Origin: Chamaelirium japonicum
Lineage: Eukaryota > Streptophyta > Magnoliopsida > Liliales > Melanthiaceae
Reading direction: 5' to 3'
NCBI GenBank assembly: GCA_947650365.1
Contig: OX393555.1
Location: 84,201,995-84,265,994 of the forward strand
DNA length: 64,000 bases
In this document: positions 24,752-37,820 of the stretch, piece by piece
Layout: every line of letters begins with the position of its first letter
Position numbering within the stretch: the stretch's first letter is position 1
Made by a program: the position numbers and the translations under genes
Notes under the pieces: model-generated
What the model was told of the DNA's origin: nothing
The model's database searches: none
Seen by the model: the letters and a program-made list of their open reading frames with translations, nothing else

Positions 24752-24893
24752 ATTCATTCTAATTCATTCATACAATCCATTCTAATTCTTTCACACGATC
24801 CATTCTAATTCATTCGTACGTTCCATTCTAATTCATTAGCACGATCCATGCTAATTCATTCGTTCGATCAATTCTAATTCATTAGCACGATCC
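24529..24893 (+). repeat. FB-plus fold-back module, 365 bp (type copy)
   Basis: Cassette 24529-24740: m1 28-mer with GTCCG, m2 CATACG/AGTAAG, m3 AAATAG, m4 TTGTACG, m5 CCTACG, m6 GTGTGAAAG, m7 TTGTATG, m8 CGTATG, m9 TTCGAAT. Spacer 24741-24755. Inverted monomers 24756-24893. Confidence 0.93.
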
Positions 24894-25291
24894 ATTCTAA
24901 TTCATTCGTATGATCCATTCTAATTCATTCGCACGATCCATTCTAATTCATTCATAGGATCCATTCTAATTCATTCATACGATCTATTCTAATTCTTTCG
25001 CACGAATGTATCCATTCTAATTCATTCGTACAAATGTATCCATTTTAATTCATTCGTACGATCCATTCTAATTCATTCGTACAATCCATTCTAATTCATT
25101 CATACAATCTATTCTAATTCATTCATACAATCCATTCTAATTCTTTCACACGATCCATTCTAATTCATTCGTACGATCCATTCTAATTCATTCGCATAAT
25201 CCATTCGCATAATCCATTCTATTTCATTCGTACGATCCATTCTTACTCATTCGTATGATCCATTCTAATTCATTCACACGAATGTATCCAT
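24752..25291 (-). repeat. R block 30
   Basis: Begins with the inverted part of the FB-plus module and ends at the D' pivot CCATAATGG (25288-25296), the reverse complement of the D pivots elsewhere. Confidence 0.9.
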
Positions 25292-25444
25292 AATGGATCA
25301 TACAAATGAGTAAGAATGGATCGTACGAATGAAATAGAATGGATTGTGCGAATAAATTAGAATGGACCGTACGAATGAATTAGAAAGGATACATTCGTGC
25401 GAATAAATTAGAATGGATCATACGAATGAGTAAGAATGGATCGT
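25292..25444 (+). repeat. F block 31
   Basis: Short island with two AGTAAG monomers. It ends abruptly at GATCGTCATTC, where F and R monomers are joined out of register. Confidence 0.87.
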
Positions 25445-28187
25445 CATTCTAATTCATTCGTATGATCCATTCTAATTCATTTGTATCCATTCTATTTCAT
25501 TCGCACGATCCATTTTAATTCATTCGCGCAATCTATTCTAATTCATTTGTACGATCCATTCTAATTCATTCGTACGATCCATTCTAATTCTTTCATACAA
25601 TCCATTCTAATTTATTCGCACGAATGTATCCTTTCTAATTCATTCGTACGATCCATTCTAATTCATTCGTACAATCTATTCTAATTCATTCATACGATCC
25701 ATTCTAATTCATTCGCACGAATGTATCCATTCTAATTCATTCATACGATCCATTCTACTTCATTCATACTATCCGTTCTAATTCACTCATACGATCCATT
25801 CTAATTCATTCATACGATCCATTCTAATTCATTTGCACGAATATATCCATTCTAATTTATTCGTACGATCCATTCTAATTCCTTCGTACGATCCATTCTA
25901 ATTCCTTCGTACGATCCATTCTATTTCATTCGTAAGATCCATTCTAATTCCTTCGTATGATCCATTCTAATTCCTTCGAATCCATTCTAATTCACTCATA
26001 CGATCCATTCTAATTCATTCGTACGATCCATTCTAATTCATTCATACAATCCATTCTAATTCATTCGCACGAATGTATCCATTCCAATCCATTCGTACGA
26101 TCCATTCTAATTCATTCGTACGATCCATTCTAATTCATTCGCATGAATGTAACCATTCTAATTCATTCATTTGATCCATTCTAATTCATTCGTACGATCC
26201 ATTCTAATTCATTCGTACGATCTATTCTAATTCATTCGCACGAATGTATCCATTCTAGTTCATTCATACGATCCATTCTAATTCATTCGTACGATCCATT
26301 CTAATTCATTCGCACGATCCATTCTAATTCATTCGTACGATCCATTCTAATTCATTCATACGATCCATTCAAATTCATTCGTACGATCCCTTCTAATTCA
26401 TTCGCACAAATGTATCCATTCTAATTCATTCGTACGATCCATTCTAATTCATTCGCACGATCCATTCTAATTCACTCTAATTCATTCGTACGATCCATTC
26501 TAATTCATTCGTACGATCCATTCTTACTCATTCGTATGATCCATTCTAATTCATTCGTACGATCCATTCTAATTCATTCGCACGAATGTAACCATTCTAA
26601 TTAATTCGTACGATCCATTCTAATTCATTCGCACAAATGTATCCATTCTAATTAATTCGTACGATCCATTCTAATTCATTCGCACGATCCATTCTAATTC
26701 ATTCGTACGATCTATTCTAATTCTTTCACACGATCCATTCTAATTCATTCGTACGATCCATTCTAATTCATTCGCACGATCCATTCTAATTCATTCATAG
26801 GATCAATTCTAATTCATTCATACGATCTATTCTAATTCTTTCGCACGAATGTATCCATTCTAATTCATTCGCACGAATGTATCAATTCTAATTCATTCGT
26901 ACGATCCATTCAATTTCATTCGTACGATCCATTCTAGTTCATTCGTACGATCCATTCTAATTCATTCGTACGATCCATTCTAATTCATTCGTATGATCCA
27001 TTCTAATTAATTCGTATGATCTATTCTAATTCATTCGTACGATCCATTCTAATTCATTCATACAATCCATTCTAATTCATTCGCACGAATGTATCCATTC
27101 TAATTAATTCGTACGATCCATTCTAATTCATTCGTATGATCCATTCTTACTCATTCGCACGATCCAGTCTAATGGATTCGCACAATCCATTCTAATTCAT
27201 TCGCACGAATGTATCCATTCTAATTCATTCGTACGATCCATTCTAATTTATTAATATGATCCATTCTAATTCATTCGTACGATCCATTCTAATTCATATG
27301 CACAAAGGTATCCATTCTAATCCATTCGTAGGATCCATTCTAATTCATTCGTACGATCCATTCTAATTCATTCGTAAGATCCATTCTAATTTATTCGTAC
27401 GATCCATTCTAATTCATTCGCACGAATGTATCCATTCTAGTTCATTCGTACGATCCATTCTAATTCATTCGTACGATCCATTCTAATTCATTCGTACGAT
27501 CCATTCTCATTCATTCGTATGATCCATTCTAATTAATTCGTACGATCCATTCTCATTCATTCGTACGATCCATTCTCATTCATTCGTACGATCCATTCTA
27601 ATTCATTCGTACGATCCATTCTAATTCACTCATACGATCCATTCTAATACATTCATACGATCCATTCTAATTCATTTGCACGAATATATCCATTCTAATT
27701 CATTCGTACGATCCATTCTAATTCCTTCATACGATCCATTCTAATTCATTCGTACGATCTATTCTAATTCATTCGTACGATCCATTCTAATTCTTTCGTA
27801 CGATCCATTCTAATTTCTTCGTACGATCCATTCTAATTCATTCGTACGATCCATTCTAATTCATTCGTAGGATCCATTCTAATTCATTCGTGCAATCTAT
27901 TCTATTTCATTCGTACGATCCATTCTTACTCATTCGTATGATCCATTCTAATTCATTCGGACGAATGTATCCATTCTAATTTATTGGTACGATCCATTCT
28001 AATTCATTCGTACGATCCATTCTAATTCATTCGTATGATCCATTCTAATTCATTCGTCCGATCCATTCTAATTCATTCGCACGAATGTATCCATTCTAAT
28101 TCATTCGTACGGTCCATTCTAATTCATTCGCACAATCCATTCTATTTCATTCGTACGATCCATTCTTACTCATTCGTATGATCCATT
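25445..28187 (-). repeat. R block 32
   Basis: 2.7 kb of R monomers holding CTACTTC/ACTATCCG (25753), AACCATTC and CACAAAGG (27303) variants and the ACTCATACG trio near 27630. It ends at a D pivot (28183-28191). Confidence 0.9.
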
Positions 28188-29017
28188 ATGGATACATTCG
28201 TGCAAATGAATTATAATGGATCATACGAATGAGTAAGAATGGATCGTACGAATTAAATAGAATGGATTGTGCGAATGAATTAGAATGGATCGTACGAATG
28301 AATTAGAATGGATCGTGTGAAAGAATTAGAATGGATTGTATGAATGAATTAGAATAGATCGTATGAATGAATTAGAATGGATCGTACGAATGAATTAGAA
28401 TGGATCGTACGAATGAACTAGAATGGATACATTCGTGCGAATGAATTAGAATGGATCGTACGAATGAATTAGAATGGGTCATACGAATGAATTAGAATGG
28501 ATCATACGAATGAGTAAGAATGGATCGTACGAATGAAATAGAATGGATTGTACGAATGAATTAGAATGGATCGTACGAATGAATTAGAATGGATCGTGTG
28601 AAAGAATTAGAATGGATTGTATGAATGAATTAGAATGGATCATATGAATGAATTAGAATGAATCGTGCGAATGAATTCGAATGGATCGTACGAATGAATT
28701 AGAATGGATCGAACGAATGAATTAGAATGGATACATTCGTGCGAATGAATTAGAATGGATACATTCGTGCAAAAAAATTAGAATAGATCGTATGAATGAA
28801 TTAGAATGAATCCTATGAATGAATTAGAATGGATCGTGCGAATGAATTAGAATGGATCGTACGAATGAATTAGAATGGATCGTGCTAATGAATTAGAATT
28901 GATCAAACAAATGAATTAGCATGGATCGTGCTAATGAATTAGAATGGAACGTATGAATGAATTAGAATGGATCGTGTGAAAGAATTAGAATGGATTGTAT
29001 GAATGAATTAGAATGAA
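28188..29017 (+). repeat. F block 33
   Basis: Opens like block 21 after the same D pivot and ends in the left half of the short FB-minus module at 28877. Confidence 0.9.
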
Positions 29018-29218
29018 TTCGTACGATCCATTCGAATTCATTCGCACGATCCATTCTAATTCATTCATACGATCCATTCTAATTCATTCATATAATCCAT
29101 TCTAATTCTTTCACACAATCCATTCTAATTCATTCGTACAATCTATTCTATTTCATTCGTACGATCCATTCTTACTCATTCGTATGATCCATTCTAATTC
29201 ATTCGGACGAATGTATCC
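28877..29218 (-). repeat. FB-minus fold-back module, 342 bp
   Basis: As the others, but the m5' (GTAGG) monomer is missing, making the cassette 189 bp (29030-29218): exactly one 23-bp unit lost. Confidence 0.9.
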
Positions 29219-29349
29219 ATTCTAATTCATTCGTACGATCCATTCTAATTCTTTAATATGATTCATTCTAATTCATTCGTACGATCCATTCTAATTCATA
29301 TGCACAAAGGTATCCATTCTAATTCATTCGTACGATCCATTCTAATTCA
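29018..29349 (-). repeat. R block 34
   Basis: Opens with a 189-bp cassette (the m5' monomer is absent). Contains AATATG/CACAAAGG and ends at a K-type switch (AATTCAGGATCG), the reverse complement of H. Confidence 0.9.
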
Positions 29350-30541
29350 GGATCGTACGAATGAATTAGAATCGATACATTCGTGCGAATGAATTAGAAT
29401 TGATCGTACGAATAAATTAGAATGGATCGTGCAAATGAATTAGAATGGATCGTACGAATGAATTAGAATGGATCGTATGAATGAACTAGAATGGATACAT
29501 TCGTGCGAATGAATTAGAATGGATCGTACGAATGAATTAGAATTGATCGTACGAATGAATTAGAATGGATCTTACGAATGAATTAGATTGGATTGTGCGA
29601 ATGAATTAGAATGGACCGTACGAATGAATTAGAATGGATCGTATGAATGAATTAGAATGGATACATTCGTGCGAATGAATTAGAATGGATCGGACGAATG
29701 AATTAGAATGGATCGTACGAATGAATTAGTATGGATCAAATGAATGAATTAGAATGGTTATATTCATGAGAATGAATTAGAATGGATCGTACGAATGGAT
29801 TAGAATGGATCGTACGAATGAATTAGAATGGATCATACAAATGAGTAAGAATGAATCGTACGAATGAATTAGAATGGATACATTTGTGCGAATGAATTAG
29901 AATGGATCGTACGAATGAATTAGAATGGATACATTTGTGCGAATGAATTAGAATGGACCGTACGAATGAATTAGAATGGATCGTATGAATGAATTAGAAT
30001 GGATCGTACGAATGAATTAGAATGGATCGTACGAATAAATTAGAATGGATCGTACGAATGAATTAGACTGGATCGTACGAATGAATCTAAATGGATTGTA
30101 TGAATGAATTACAATGGATCGTACGAATGAATTAGAATGGATCGTACGAATGAATTAGAATAGCTCATACGAATGAATTAGAATGAATCGTATGAATGAA
30201 TTAGAATGGTTACATTCGTGCGAATGAATTAGAGTAGATCGTATGAATGAATTAGAATTGATCGTACGAATAAATTAGAATGGATCGTGGGAATGAATTA
30301 GAATGGATCGTACCAATGAATTAGAATGGATCCACCGAATGAGTTAGAATGGATCATACGAATGAATTAGAATGGATTGTACGAATGAATTAGAATGGAT
30401 TATGTGAATGAATTAGAATGGATCGTATGAATGAATAAGAATGGATCGTACGAATAAATTAGAATGGATCGTGCGAATGAATTAGCATGAATCGTACGAA
30501 TGTATTAGAATGGATCGTACGAATGAATTAGAATGAATCGT
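29350..30541 (+). repeat. F block 35
   Basis: Contains the AAATGAATG-GTTATATTCATG pair near 29735. Its second half repeats the order of blocks 7 and 17 (TAAATGG, CCACCGAATGAGTT near 30330, TAGCATGAATCG). Confidence 0.9.
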
Positions 30542-31336
30542 ACGATCCATGCTAATTCATTCGCACGAATGTATCCATTCTAGTACATTCGTACGATCCA
30601 TTCTAGTTCATTCGTACGATCCATTCTAATTCATTCGTACGATCCATTCTAATTCATTCGTATGATCCATTCTAATTAATTCGTATGATCCATTCTAATT
30701 CATTCGTACGATCCATTCTAATTCATTCATACCATCTATTCTAATTCATTTACACGAATGTATCCATTCTAATTAATTCGAACAATCCATTCTAATTCAT
30801 TTGTATGATCCATTCTTATTCATTCGCACGATCCAGTCTAATGGATTCGCACGATCCATTCTCATTCATTCGCACGAATGTATCGATTCTAATTCATTCG
30901 TACGATCCATTCTAATTCATTAATATGATCCATTCTAATTCATTCGCACGATCCATTCTAATTGATTCGTACGATCAATTCTAATTCATTCGTACGATCC
31001 ATTCTAATTCATTCGCACGATCCATTCTAATTCATTCGTACAATCTATTCTATTTCATTCGTACGATCCATTCTTACTCATTCGTATGATCCATTCTAAT
31101 TCATTCGGACGAATGTATCCATTCTAATTTATTCGTACGAACCATTCTAATTCATTCGTACGATGCATTCTAATTCATTCGTACGATCCATTATAATTCA
31201 TTCGTCCGATCCATTCTAATTCATTCGCACGAATGTATCCATTCTAATTCATTCATACGGTCCATTCTAATTCATTCGCACAATCCATTCTATTTCATTC
31301 GTACGATCCATTCTTACTCATTCGTATGATCCATTA
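30542..31336 (-). repeat. R block 36
   Basis: Contains GATCCAGTC, GGACGAATG and CTATTTC-CTTACTC monomers. Ends at a D pivot (31331-31339). Confidence 0.9.
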
Positions 31337-31683
31337 TGGATACATTCGTGCGAATGAATTAGAATGGATCATACGAATGAGTAAGAATGGATCGTACAAA
31401 TGAAATAGAATGGACTGTGCGAATGAATTAGAATGGATCGTACGAATGAATTAGAATGGATCGTGTGAAAGAATTAGAATGGATTGTATCAATGAATTAG
31501 AATAGATCGTATGAATGAATTAGAATGGATCGTACGAATGAATTAGAATGGATCGTAAGAATGAACTAGAATGGATACATTCGTGCGAATGAATTAGAAT
31601 GGATCGTACGAATGAATTAGAATGGATCGTACGAATGAATTAGAATGGATCTTACGAATGAATTATAATGGATCGTACAAATG
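31337..31683 (+). repeat. F block 37
   Basis: Third copy of the post-D F segment (compare 16693 and 28188). Ends at ATGCACGATCC, joined to FB-derived x monomers in R. Confidence 0.88.
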
Positions 31684-32275
31684 CACGATCCATGCTAATT
31701 CATTCGTTCGATCAATTCTAATTCATTAGCACCATCCATTCTAATTCATTCGTACGATCCATTCTAATTCATTCGCACGATCCATTCTAATTCATTCGTA
31801 CGATCCATTCTAATTCTTTCACACGATCCATTCTAATTCATTCGTACAATCCATTCTAATTCATTCGTAAGATCTATTCTAATTCATTCGTACGATCCAT
31901 TCTAATTTCATTCGTACGATCCATTCTAATTCATTCGCTCGAATATATCCATTCTAATCCATTCGTATGATCCATTCTAATTTATTCGCATGAATGTCAC
32001 CATTCTAATTCATTCATTTGATTCATTCTAATTCATTCGTACGATCCATTCTAATTCATTCATCCGATCCATTCTAATTCATTCGCACGAATGTATCCAT
32101 TCTAATCCATTCGTAAGATCCATTCTAATTCATTCGTACGATCCATTCTAATTCATTCGTACGATCCATTCTAATTCATTAATATGATCCATTCTAATTC
32201 ATTCGTACGATCTATTCTAATTCATATGCACAAAGGTATCCATTCCAATTCATTCGTACGATTCATTCTAATTCA
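31684..32275 (-). repeat. R block 38
   Basis: Begins with x3/x4-type monomers (CATGCTAATTC, GTTCGATCA, TTAGCACC) detached from any FB junction. Ends at a K-type switch. Confidence 0.88.
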
Positions 32276-33077
32276 GGATCGTACGAATGAATTAGAATGG
32301 ATACATTCGTGCGAATGAATTAGAATTGATCGTACGAATGAATTAGAATGGATCGTGTGAATGAATTAGAATGGATCGTACGAATGAATTAGAATGGATC
32401 GTACGAATGAACTAGAATGTATACATTCGTGCGAATGAATTAGAATGGATCGTACGAATGAATTAGAATGGATCGTACGAATGAATTAGAATGGATCTTA
32501 CGAATGAATTAGAATGGATCGTACGAATGAATTAGAATGGATACATTCGTGCGAATGAATTAGAATGGATCAGACGAATGAATTTGAATGGATCGTACGA
32601 ATGAATTAGAATGGATCAAATGAATGAATTAGAATGGTTACATTCATGCGAATGAATTAGAATGGATCGTACGAATGGATTAGAATGGATCGTACGAATG
32701 GATTAGAATGGATACATTCGAGCGAATGAATTAGAATGGATCGTACGAATGAAATTAGAATGGATCGTACGAATGAATTAGAATAGATCGTACGATTGAT
32801 TTAGAATGGATCGTACGAATGAATTAGAATAGAACGTACGAATAAATTAGAATGGATACATTCGTCCGAATGACTTAGAATGGATCATACACATGAGTAA
32901 GAATGGATCGTACGAATGAAATAGAATAGATTGTACGAATGAATTAGAATGGATCCTACGAATGAATTAGAATGGATCGTGTGAAAGAATTAGAATGGAT
33001 TGTATGAATGAATTAGAATGGATCGTATGAATGAATTAGAATGGATCGTGCGAATGAATTCAAATGGATCGTACGAA
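32276..33077 (+). repeat. F block 39
   Basis: Contains AAATGAATG-GTTACATTCATG near 32620, a GAACGTACGAATAAATTAG monomer and the FB-plus cassette 32854-33065. It is the first half of the 1.14-kb tandem duplication. Confidence 0.9.
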
Positions 33078-33218
33078 TTCATTCTAATTCATTCATACAA
33101 TCCATTCTAATTCTTTCACACGATCCATTCTAATTCATTCGTACGTTCCATTCTAATTTATTAGCACGATCCATGCTAATTCATTCGTTCGATCAATTCT
33201 AATTCATTAGCACGATCC
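32854..33218 (+). repeat. FB-plus fold-back module, 365 bp
   Basis: Cassette 32854-33065 with GACTTAG in m1 and TTCAAAT in m9, differences shared with 33969 and 39627. Confidence 0.92.
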
Positions 33219-33377
33219 ATTCTAATTCATTCGTACGATCCATTCTAATTCATTCGAACGATCCATTCTAATTCATTCGTACGATCCATTCTAATTCATT
33301 CGTACGATCCATTCTAATTAATTCGTACGATCCATTCTAATTCATTCGTACGAATGTATCCATTCTAGTTCATTTGT
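33078..33377 (-). repeat. R block 40
   Basis: Inverted part of the FB-plus module followed by six monomers, ending at the L switch (CATTTGTACGAATGAAATAG). Confidence 0.9.
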
Positions 33378-34191
33378 ACGAATGAAATAGAATAGATTGT
33401 ACGAATGAATTAGAATAGATTAGAATGAATTAGAATGGATCGTGTGAAAGAATTAGAATGGATCGTACAAATGAATTAGAATGGATTAGAATGGATCGTG
33501 CGAATGAATTAGAATGGATCGTACGAATGCATTAGAATGGATTGTATGAATGAATTAGAATGGATCTTACGAATGAATTAGAATGGATCGTACGAATGAA
33601 TTAGAATGGATCGTACGAATGAATTAGAATGGATCTTACGAATGAATTAGAATGGATCGTACGAATGAATTAGAATGGATACATTCGTGCGAATGAATTA
33701 GAATGGATCGGACGAATGAATTAGAATGGATCAAATGAATGAATTAGAATGGTTACATTCATGCGAATGAATTAGAATGGATCGTACGAATGGATTAGAA
33801 TGGATCGTACGAATGGATTAGAATGGATACATTCGAGCGAATGAATTAGAATGGATCGTACGAATGAAATTAGAATGGATCGTACGAATGAATTAGAATA
33901 GATCGTACGAATGAATTAGAATGGATCGTACGAATGAATTAGAATAGAACGTACGAATAAATTAGAATGGATACATTCGTCCGAATGACTTAGAATGGAT
34001 CATACCAATGAGAAAGAATGGATCGTACGAATGAAATAGAATAGATTGTACGAATGAATTAGAATGGATCCTACGAATGAATTAGAATGGATCGTGTGAA
34101 AGAATTAGAATGGATTGTATGAATGAATTAGAATGGATCGTATGAATGAATTAGAATGGATCGTGCGAATGAATTCAAATGGATCGTACGA
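33378..34191 (+). repeat. F block 41
   Basis: Begins with GAAATAG and a shortened GGATTAGAATG join, then repeats block 39 with one monomer fewer. FB-plus cassette at 33969-34180. Confidence 0.9.
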
Positions 34192-34333
34192 ATTCATTCT
34201 AATTCATTCATACAATCCATTCTAATTCTTTCACACGATCCATTCTAATTCATTCGTACGTTCCATTCTAATTTATTAGCACGATCCATGCTAATTCATT
34301 CGTTCGATCAATTCTAATTCATTAGCACGATCC
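33969..34333 (+). repeat. FB-plus fold-back module, 365 bp
   Basis: Tandem sister of 32854-33218. Shares GACTTAG and TTCAAAT. Cassette 33969-34180. Confidence 0.92.
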
Positions 34334-34515
34334 ATTCTAATTCATTCGTACGATCCATTCTAATTCATTCGTACGATCTATTCTAATTCATTCGTACGAT
34401 CCATTCTAATTCATTCGTACGATCCATTCTAATTCATTCGTACGATCCATTCTAATTAATTCGTATGATCCATTCTAATTCATTCGTACGAATGTATCCA
34501 TTCTAGTTTATTTGT
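34192..34515 (-). repeat. R block 42
   Basis: Repeat of block 40 with one monomer more, ending at the second L switch (TATTTGTACGAATGAAATAG). Confidence 0.9.
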
Positions 34516-35039
34516 ACGAATGAAATAGAATAGATTGTACGAATGAATTAGAATGGATTATAATGAATTAGAATAGATCGTGTGAAAGAATTAGAATGGA
34601 TCGTACAAATGAATTAGAATGGATTAGAATGGATCGTGCGAATGAATTAGAATGGATCGTACGAATGCATTAGAATGGATTGTATGAATGAATTAGAATG
34701 GATCGTGCGAACGAATTAGAATAGATCGTACGAATGAATTAGAATGGATCTTACGAATGAATTAGAATGGATCTTACGAATGAATTAGAATGGATCGTAC
34801 GAATGAATTAGAATAGCTCATACGAATGAATTAGAATGAATCGTACGAATGAATCAGAATGGATCGTATGAATGAATTAGAATGCATACATTCGTGCGAA
34901 TGAATTAGAATGGATCGTATGAATGAATTAGAATAGATTTTGTGAATGAATTAGAATGGATCGTACGAATGAATTAGAATAGATCCTATGAAGTAGAATG
35001 GATCGTACGAATTAATTAGAATGGAAACATTCGTGCGAG
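34516..35039 (+). repeat. F block 43
   Basis: Its first about 190 bp match 33378-33578, closing the tandem duplication. Ends with a shortened GATCCTATGAAGTAG monomer and an AAACATTCG 28-mer variant. Confidence 0.88.
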
Positions 35040-35086
35040 CACAAAGGTATCCATTCTAATTCATTCGTACGATCCATTCTAATTCA
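35040..35086 (-). repeat. R block 44, two monomers
   Basis: Isolated R fragment reading CACAAAGGTATCC through AATTCAGGATCG. It is the exact reverse complement of the start of the H islands, so this is a K junction preserved with only two monomers. Confidence 0.9.
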
Positions 35087-35513
35087 GGATCGTACGAATA
35101 AATTAGAATGGATATATTCGTGCAAATGAATTAGAATGGATCGTATGAATGAATTAGAATGGATCGTATAAGTGAATTAGAACGGATAGTACGAATGAAG
35201 TAGAATGGATCGTATGAATGAATTAGAATGGATATATTCGTGCGAATGAATTAGAATGGATCATATGAATGAATTAGAATAGATTGTGCGAATGAATTAG
35301 AATGGATCATACGAATGAATTAGAATGGATACATTCGTACGAATAAATTAGAATGGATTGTATGAATGAATTAGAATGGATCGTACGAATGAATTAGAAT
35401 GGATCGTACGAATGAATTAGAATAGATTGCGCGAATGAATTAGAATGGATCGTGCGAATGAAATAGAATGGATACAAATGAATTAGAATGGATCATACGA
35501 ATGAATTAGAATG
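35087..35513 (+). repeat. F block 45
   Basis: Carries GAACGGATAGTACG and GAAGTAG monomers near 35180, the reverse complement of CTACTTC/ACTATCCG in R blocks. Ends in an out-of-register join ATGACGATCC. Confidence 0.88.
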
Positions 35514-35682
35514 ACGATCCATTCTTACTCATTCGTATGATCCATTCTAATTTATTCGCACGAATGTATCCATTCTAATTCATTCGTACGTCTAATTCAT
35601 TCGTACGGTCCATTCTAATTCATTCACACAATCCATTCTATTTCATTCGTCCGATCCATTCTTACTCATTCGTATGATCCAT
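35514..35682 (-). repeat. R block 46
   Basis: Seven monomers with an internal truncated join near 35590 (GTACGTCTAATTC). Ends out of register at GATCCATAAAGAATTAG. Confidence 0.85.
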
Positions 35683-36764
35683 AAAGAATTAGAATGGATA
35701 TATTCGTGCGAATGAATTAGAATGGATACATTCGTGCGAAAGAATTAGAATAGATCGTATGAATGAATTAGAATGGATCCTATGAATGAATTAGAATGGA
35801 TCGTGTGAATGAATTAGAATGGATCGTACGAATGAATTAGAATGGATACATTCGTGCGAATGAATTAGAATGGATCGGACGAATGAATTAGAATGGATCG
35901 TACGAATGAATTAGAATGGATCAAATGAATGAATTAGAATGGTTACATTCATGCGAATGAATTAGAATGGATCGTACGAATGGATTAGAATGGATCGTAC
36001 GAATGGATTAGAATGGATACATTTGAGCGAATGAATTAGAATGGATCGTACGAATGAATTAGAATGGACCGTACGAATGAATTAGAATGGATCGTACGAA
36101 TGAATTAGAATAGATCGTATGAAAGAATTAGAATGTATTGTATGAATAAATTAGAATAGATCGTATGAATGAATTAGAATGGATCGTACGAATGAATTAG
36201 AATGGATCGTACGAATGAATTAGAATGGATACATTCGTGCGAATGAATTAGAATGGATACATTCGTGCGAAAGAATTAGAATAGATCGTATGAATGAATT
36301 AGAATGGATCCTATGAATGAATTAGAATGGATCGTGCTAATGAATTAGAATGGATCGTACGAATGAATTAGAATGGATCGTGCGAAAGAATTAGAATGGA
36401 TCGTACGAATGAATTAGAATGGATCGTGCGAATGAATTAGAATGGATCGTACGAATGAATTAGAGTAGATACATTTGTGTGAATGAATTAGAATGGATCG
36501 TACGAATGAATTAGAATGGATCGTGCTAATGAATTAGAATTGATCGAACGAATGAATTAGCATGGATCGTGCTAATGAATTAGAATGGATCGTACGAATG
36601 AATTAGAATGGATCGTGCGAATGAATTAGAATGGATCGTACGAATGAATTAGAATGGATACATTTGTGCGAATGAATTAGAATGGATCATACGAATGAAT
36701 TAGAATGGATCGTATGAATGAATTAGAATGGATCGTGCGAATGAATTCGAATGGATCGTACGAA
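35683..36764 (+). repeat. F block 47
   Basis: Contains AAATGAATG-GTTACATTCATG near 35920 and many 28-mers. Near 36.5 kb, x-type GTGCTAATG/GATCGAACG monomers lie without an FB junction. Ends in a partial FB-plus module. Confidence 0.9.
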
Positions 36765-36905
36765 TTCATTCTAATTCATTCATACAATCCATTCTAATTC
36801 TTTCACACGATCCATTCTAATTCATTCGTACGTTCCATTCTAATTCATTAGCACGATCCATGCTAATTCATTCGTTCGATCAATTCTAATTCATTAGCAC
36901 GATCC
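36707..36905 (+). repeat. Partial FB-plus fold-back module
   Basis: Only m8-m9 on the F side, preceded by unrelated monomers. Spacer 36753-36767, then a complete m7', m6', x1-x4 (36768-36905). Confidence 0.88.
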
Positions 36906-37496
36906 ATTCTAATTCATTCGTACGATCCAATCTAATTCATTCGCACGATCCATTCTAATTCATTCATATGATCCATTCTAATTCATTCATACGATCTATT
37001 CTAATTCTTTCGCACGAATGTATCCATTCTAATTCATTCGCACGAATGTATCCATTCTAATTCATTCGTACGATCCATTCTAATCCATTCAATTTCATTA
37101 GCACGATCCATTCTAATTCATTCGTACGATCCATTCTAATTCATTCGCACGATCCATTCTAATTCATTCGTACGATCCATTCTAATTCTTTCACACGATC
37201 CATTCTAATTCATTCGTACGATCTATTCTAATTCATTCGTATGATCCATTCTAATTCATTCGTACGATCCATTCTATTTCCTTCGTACGATCCATTCTAA
37301 TTCATTCATACAATCTATTCTAATTCATTCATACAATCCATTCTAATTCGTTCACACGATCCATTCTAATTCTTTCATACGATCCATTCTAATTCATTAG
37401 CACAATCCATTCTAATTCATTCGCACGAATGTATCCATTCTAAATCATTCGTACAATCCATTCTTTTTCATTCGTACGATTCATTCTTACTCATTG
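36765..37496 (-). repeat. R block 48
   Basis: Starts with m7', m6' and x1-x4 (36768-36905). A truncated join lies near 37090 (CCATTCAATTTC). Leaves at ACTCATTGCACGAATG. Confidence 0.88.
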
Positions 37497-37820
37497 CACG
37501 AATGAATTAGAATGGATCCTACGAATGATTTAGAATGGATCGTGTGAAAGAATTAGAATGGATTGTACGAATGAATTAGAATGGATCGTACGAATGAATT
37601 AGAATGGATCGTACGAATGAATTAGAATGGATCGTACGAATAAATTAGAATGGATACATTCGTCCGAATGAATTAGAATGGATCATACGAATGAGTAAGA
37701 ATGGATCGTACGAATGAAATAGAATAGATTGTACGAATGAATTAGAATGGATCCTACGAATGAATTAGAATAGATCGTGTGAAAGAATTAGAATGGATTG
37801 TATGAATGAATTAGAATAAA
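37497..37820 (+). repeat. F block 49
   Basis: Contains the F arm of the S hairpin, 37652-37817, preceded by m5/m6-type monomers. Confidence 0.9.

Larger units (their letters stand above)
32440..33578. repeat. 1.14-kb tandem duplication, copy 1
   Basis: Spans an F part, the FB-plus module, an R part and the L switch. Offset to copy 2 is 1138 bp at the edges and 1114 bp at the FB junction, a one-monomer indel each way. Ends are approximate. Confidence 0.85.
33579..34700. repeat. 1.14-kb tandem duplication, copy 2
   Basis: Same order as copy 1, including two orientation switches, so switches are duplicated with the surrounding DNA. A third, partial copy lies at about 39.4-40.0 kb. Confidence 0.85.
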
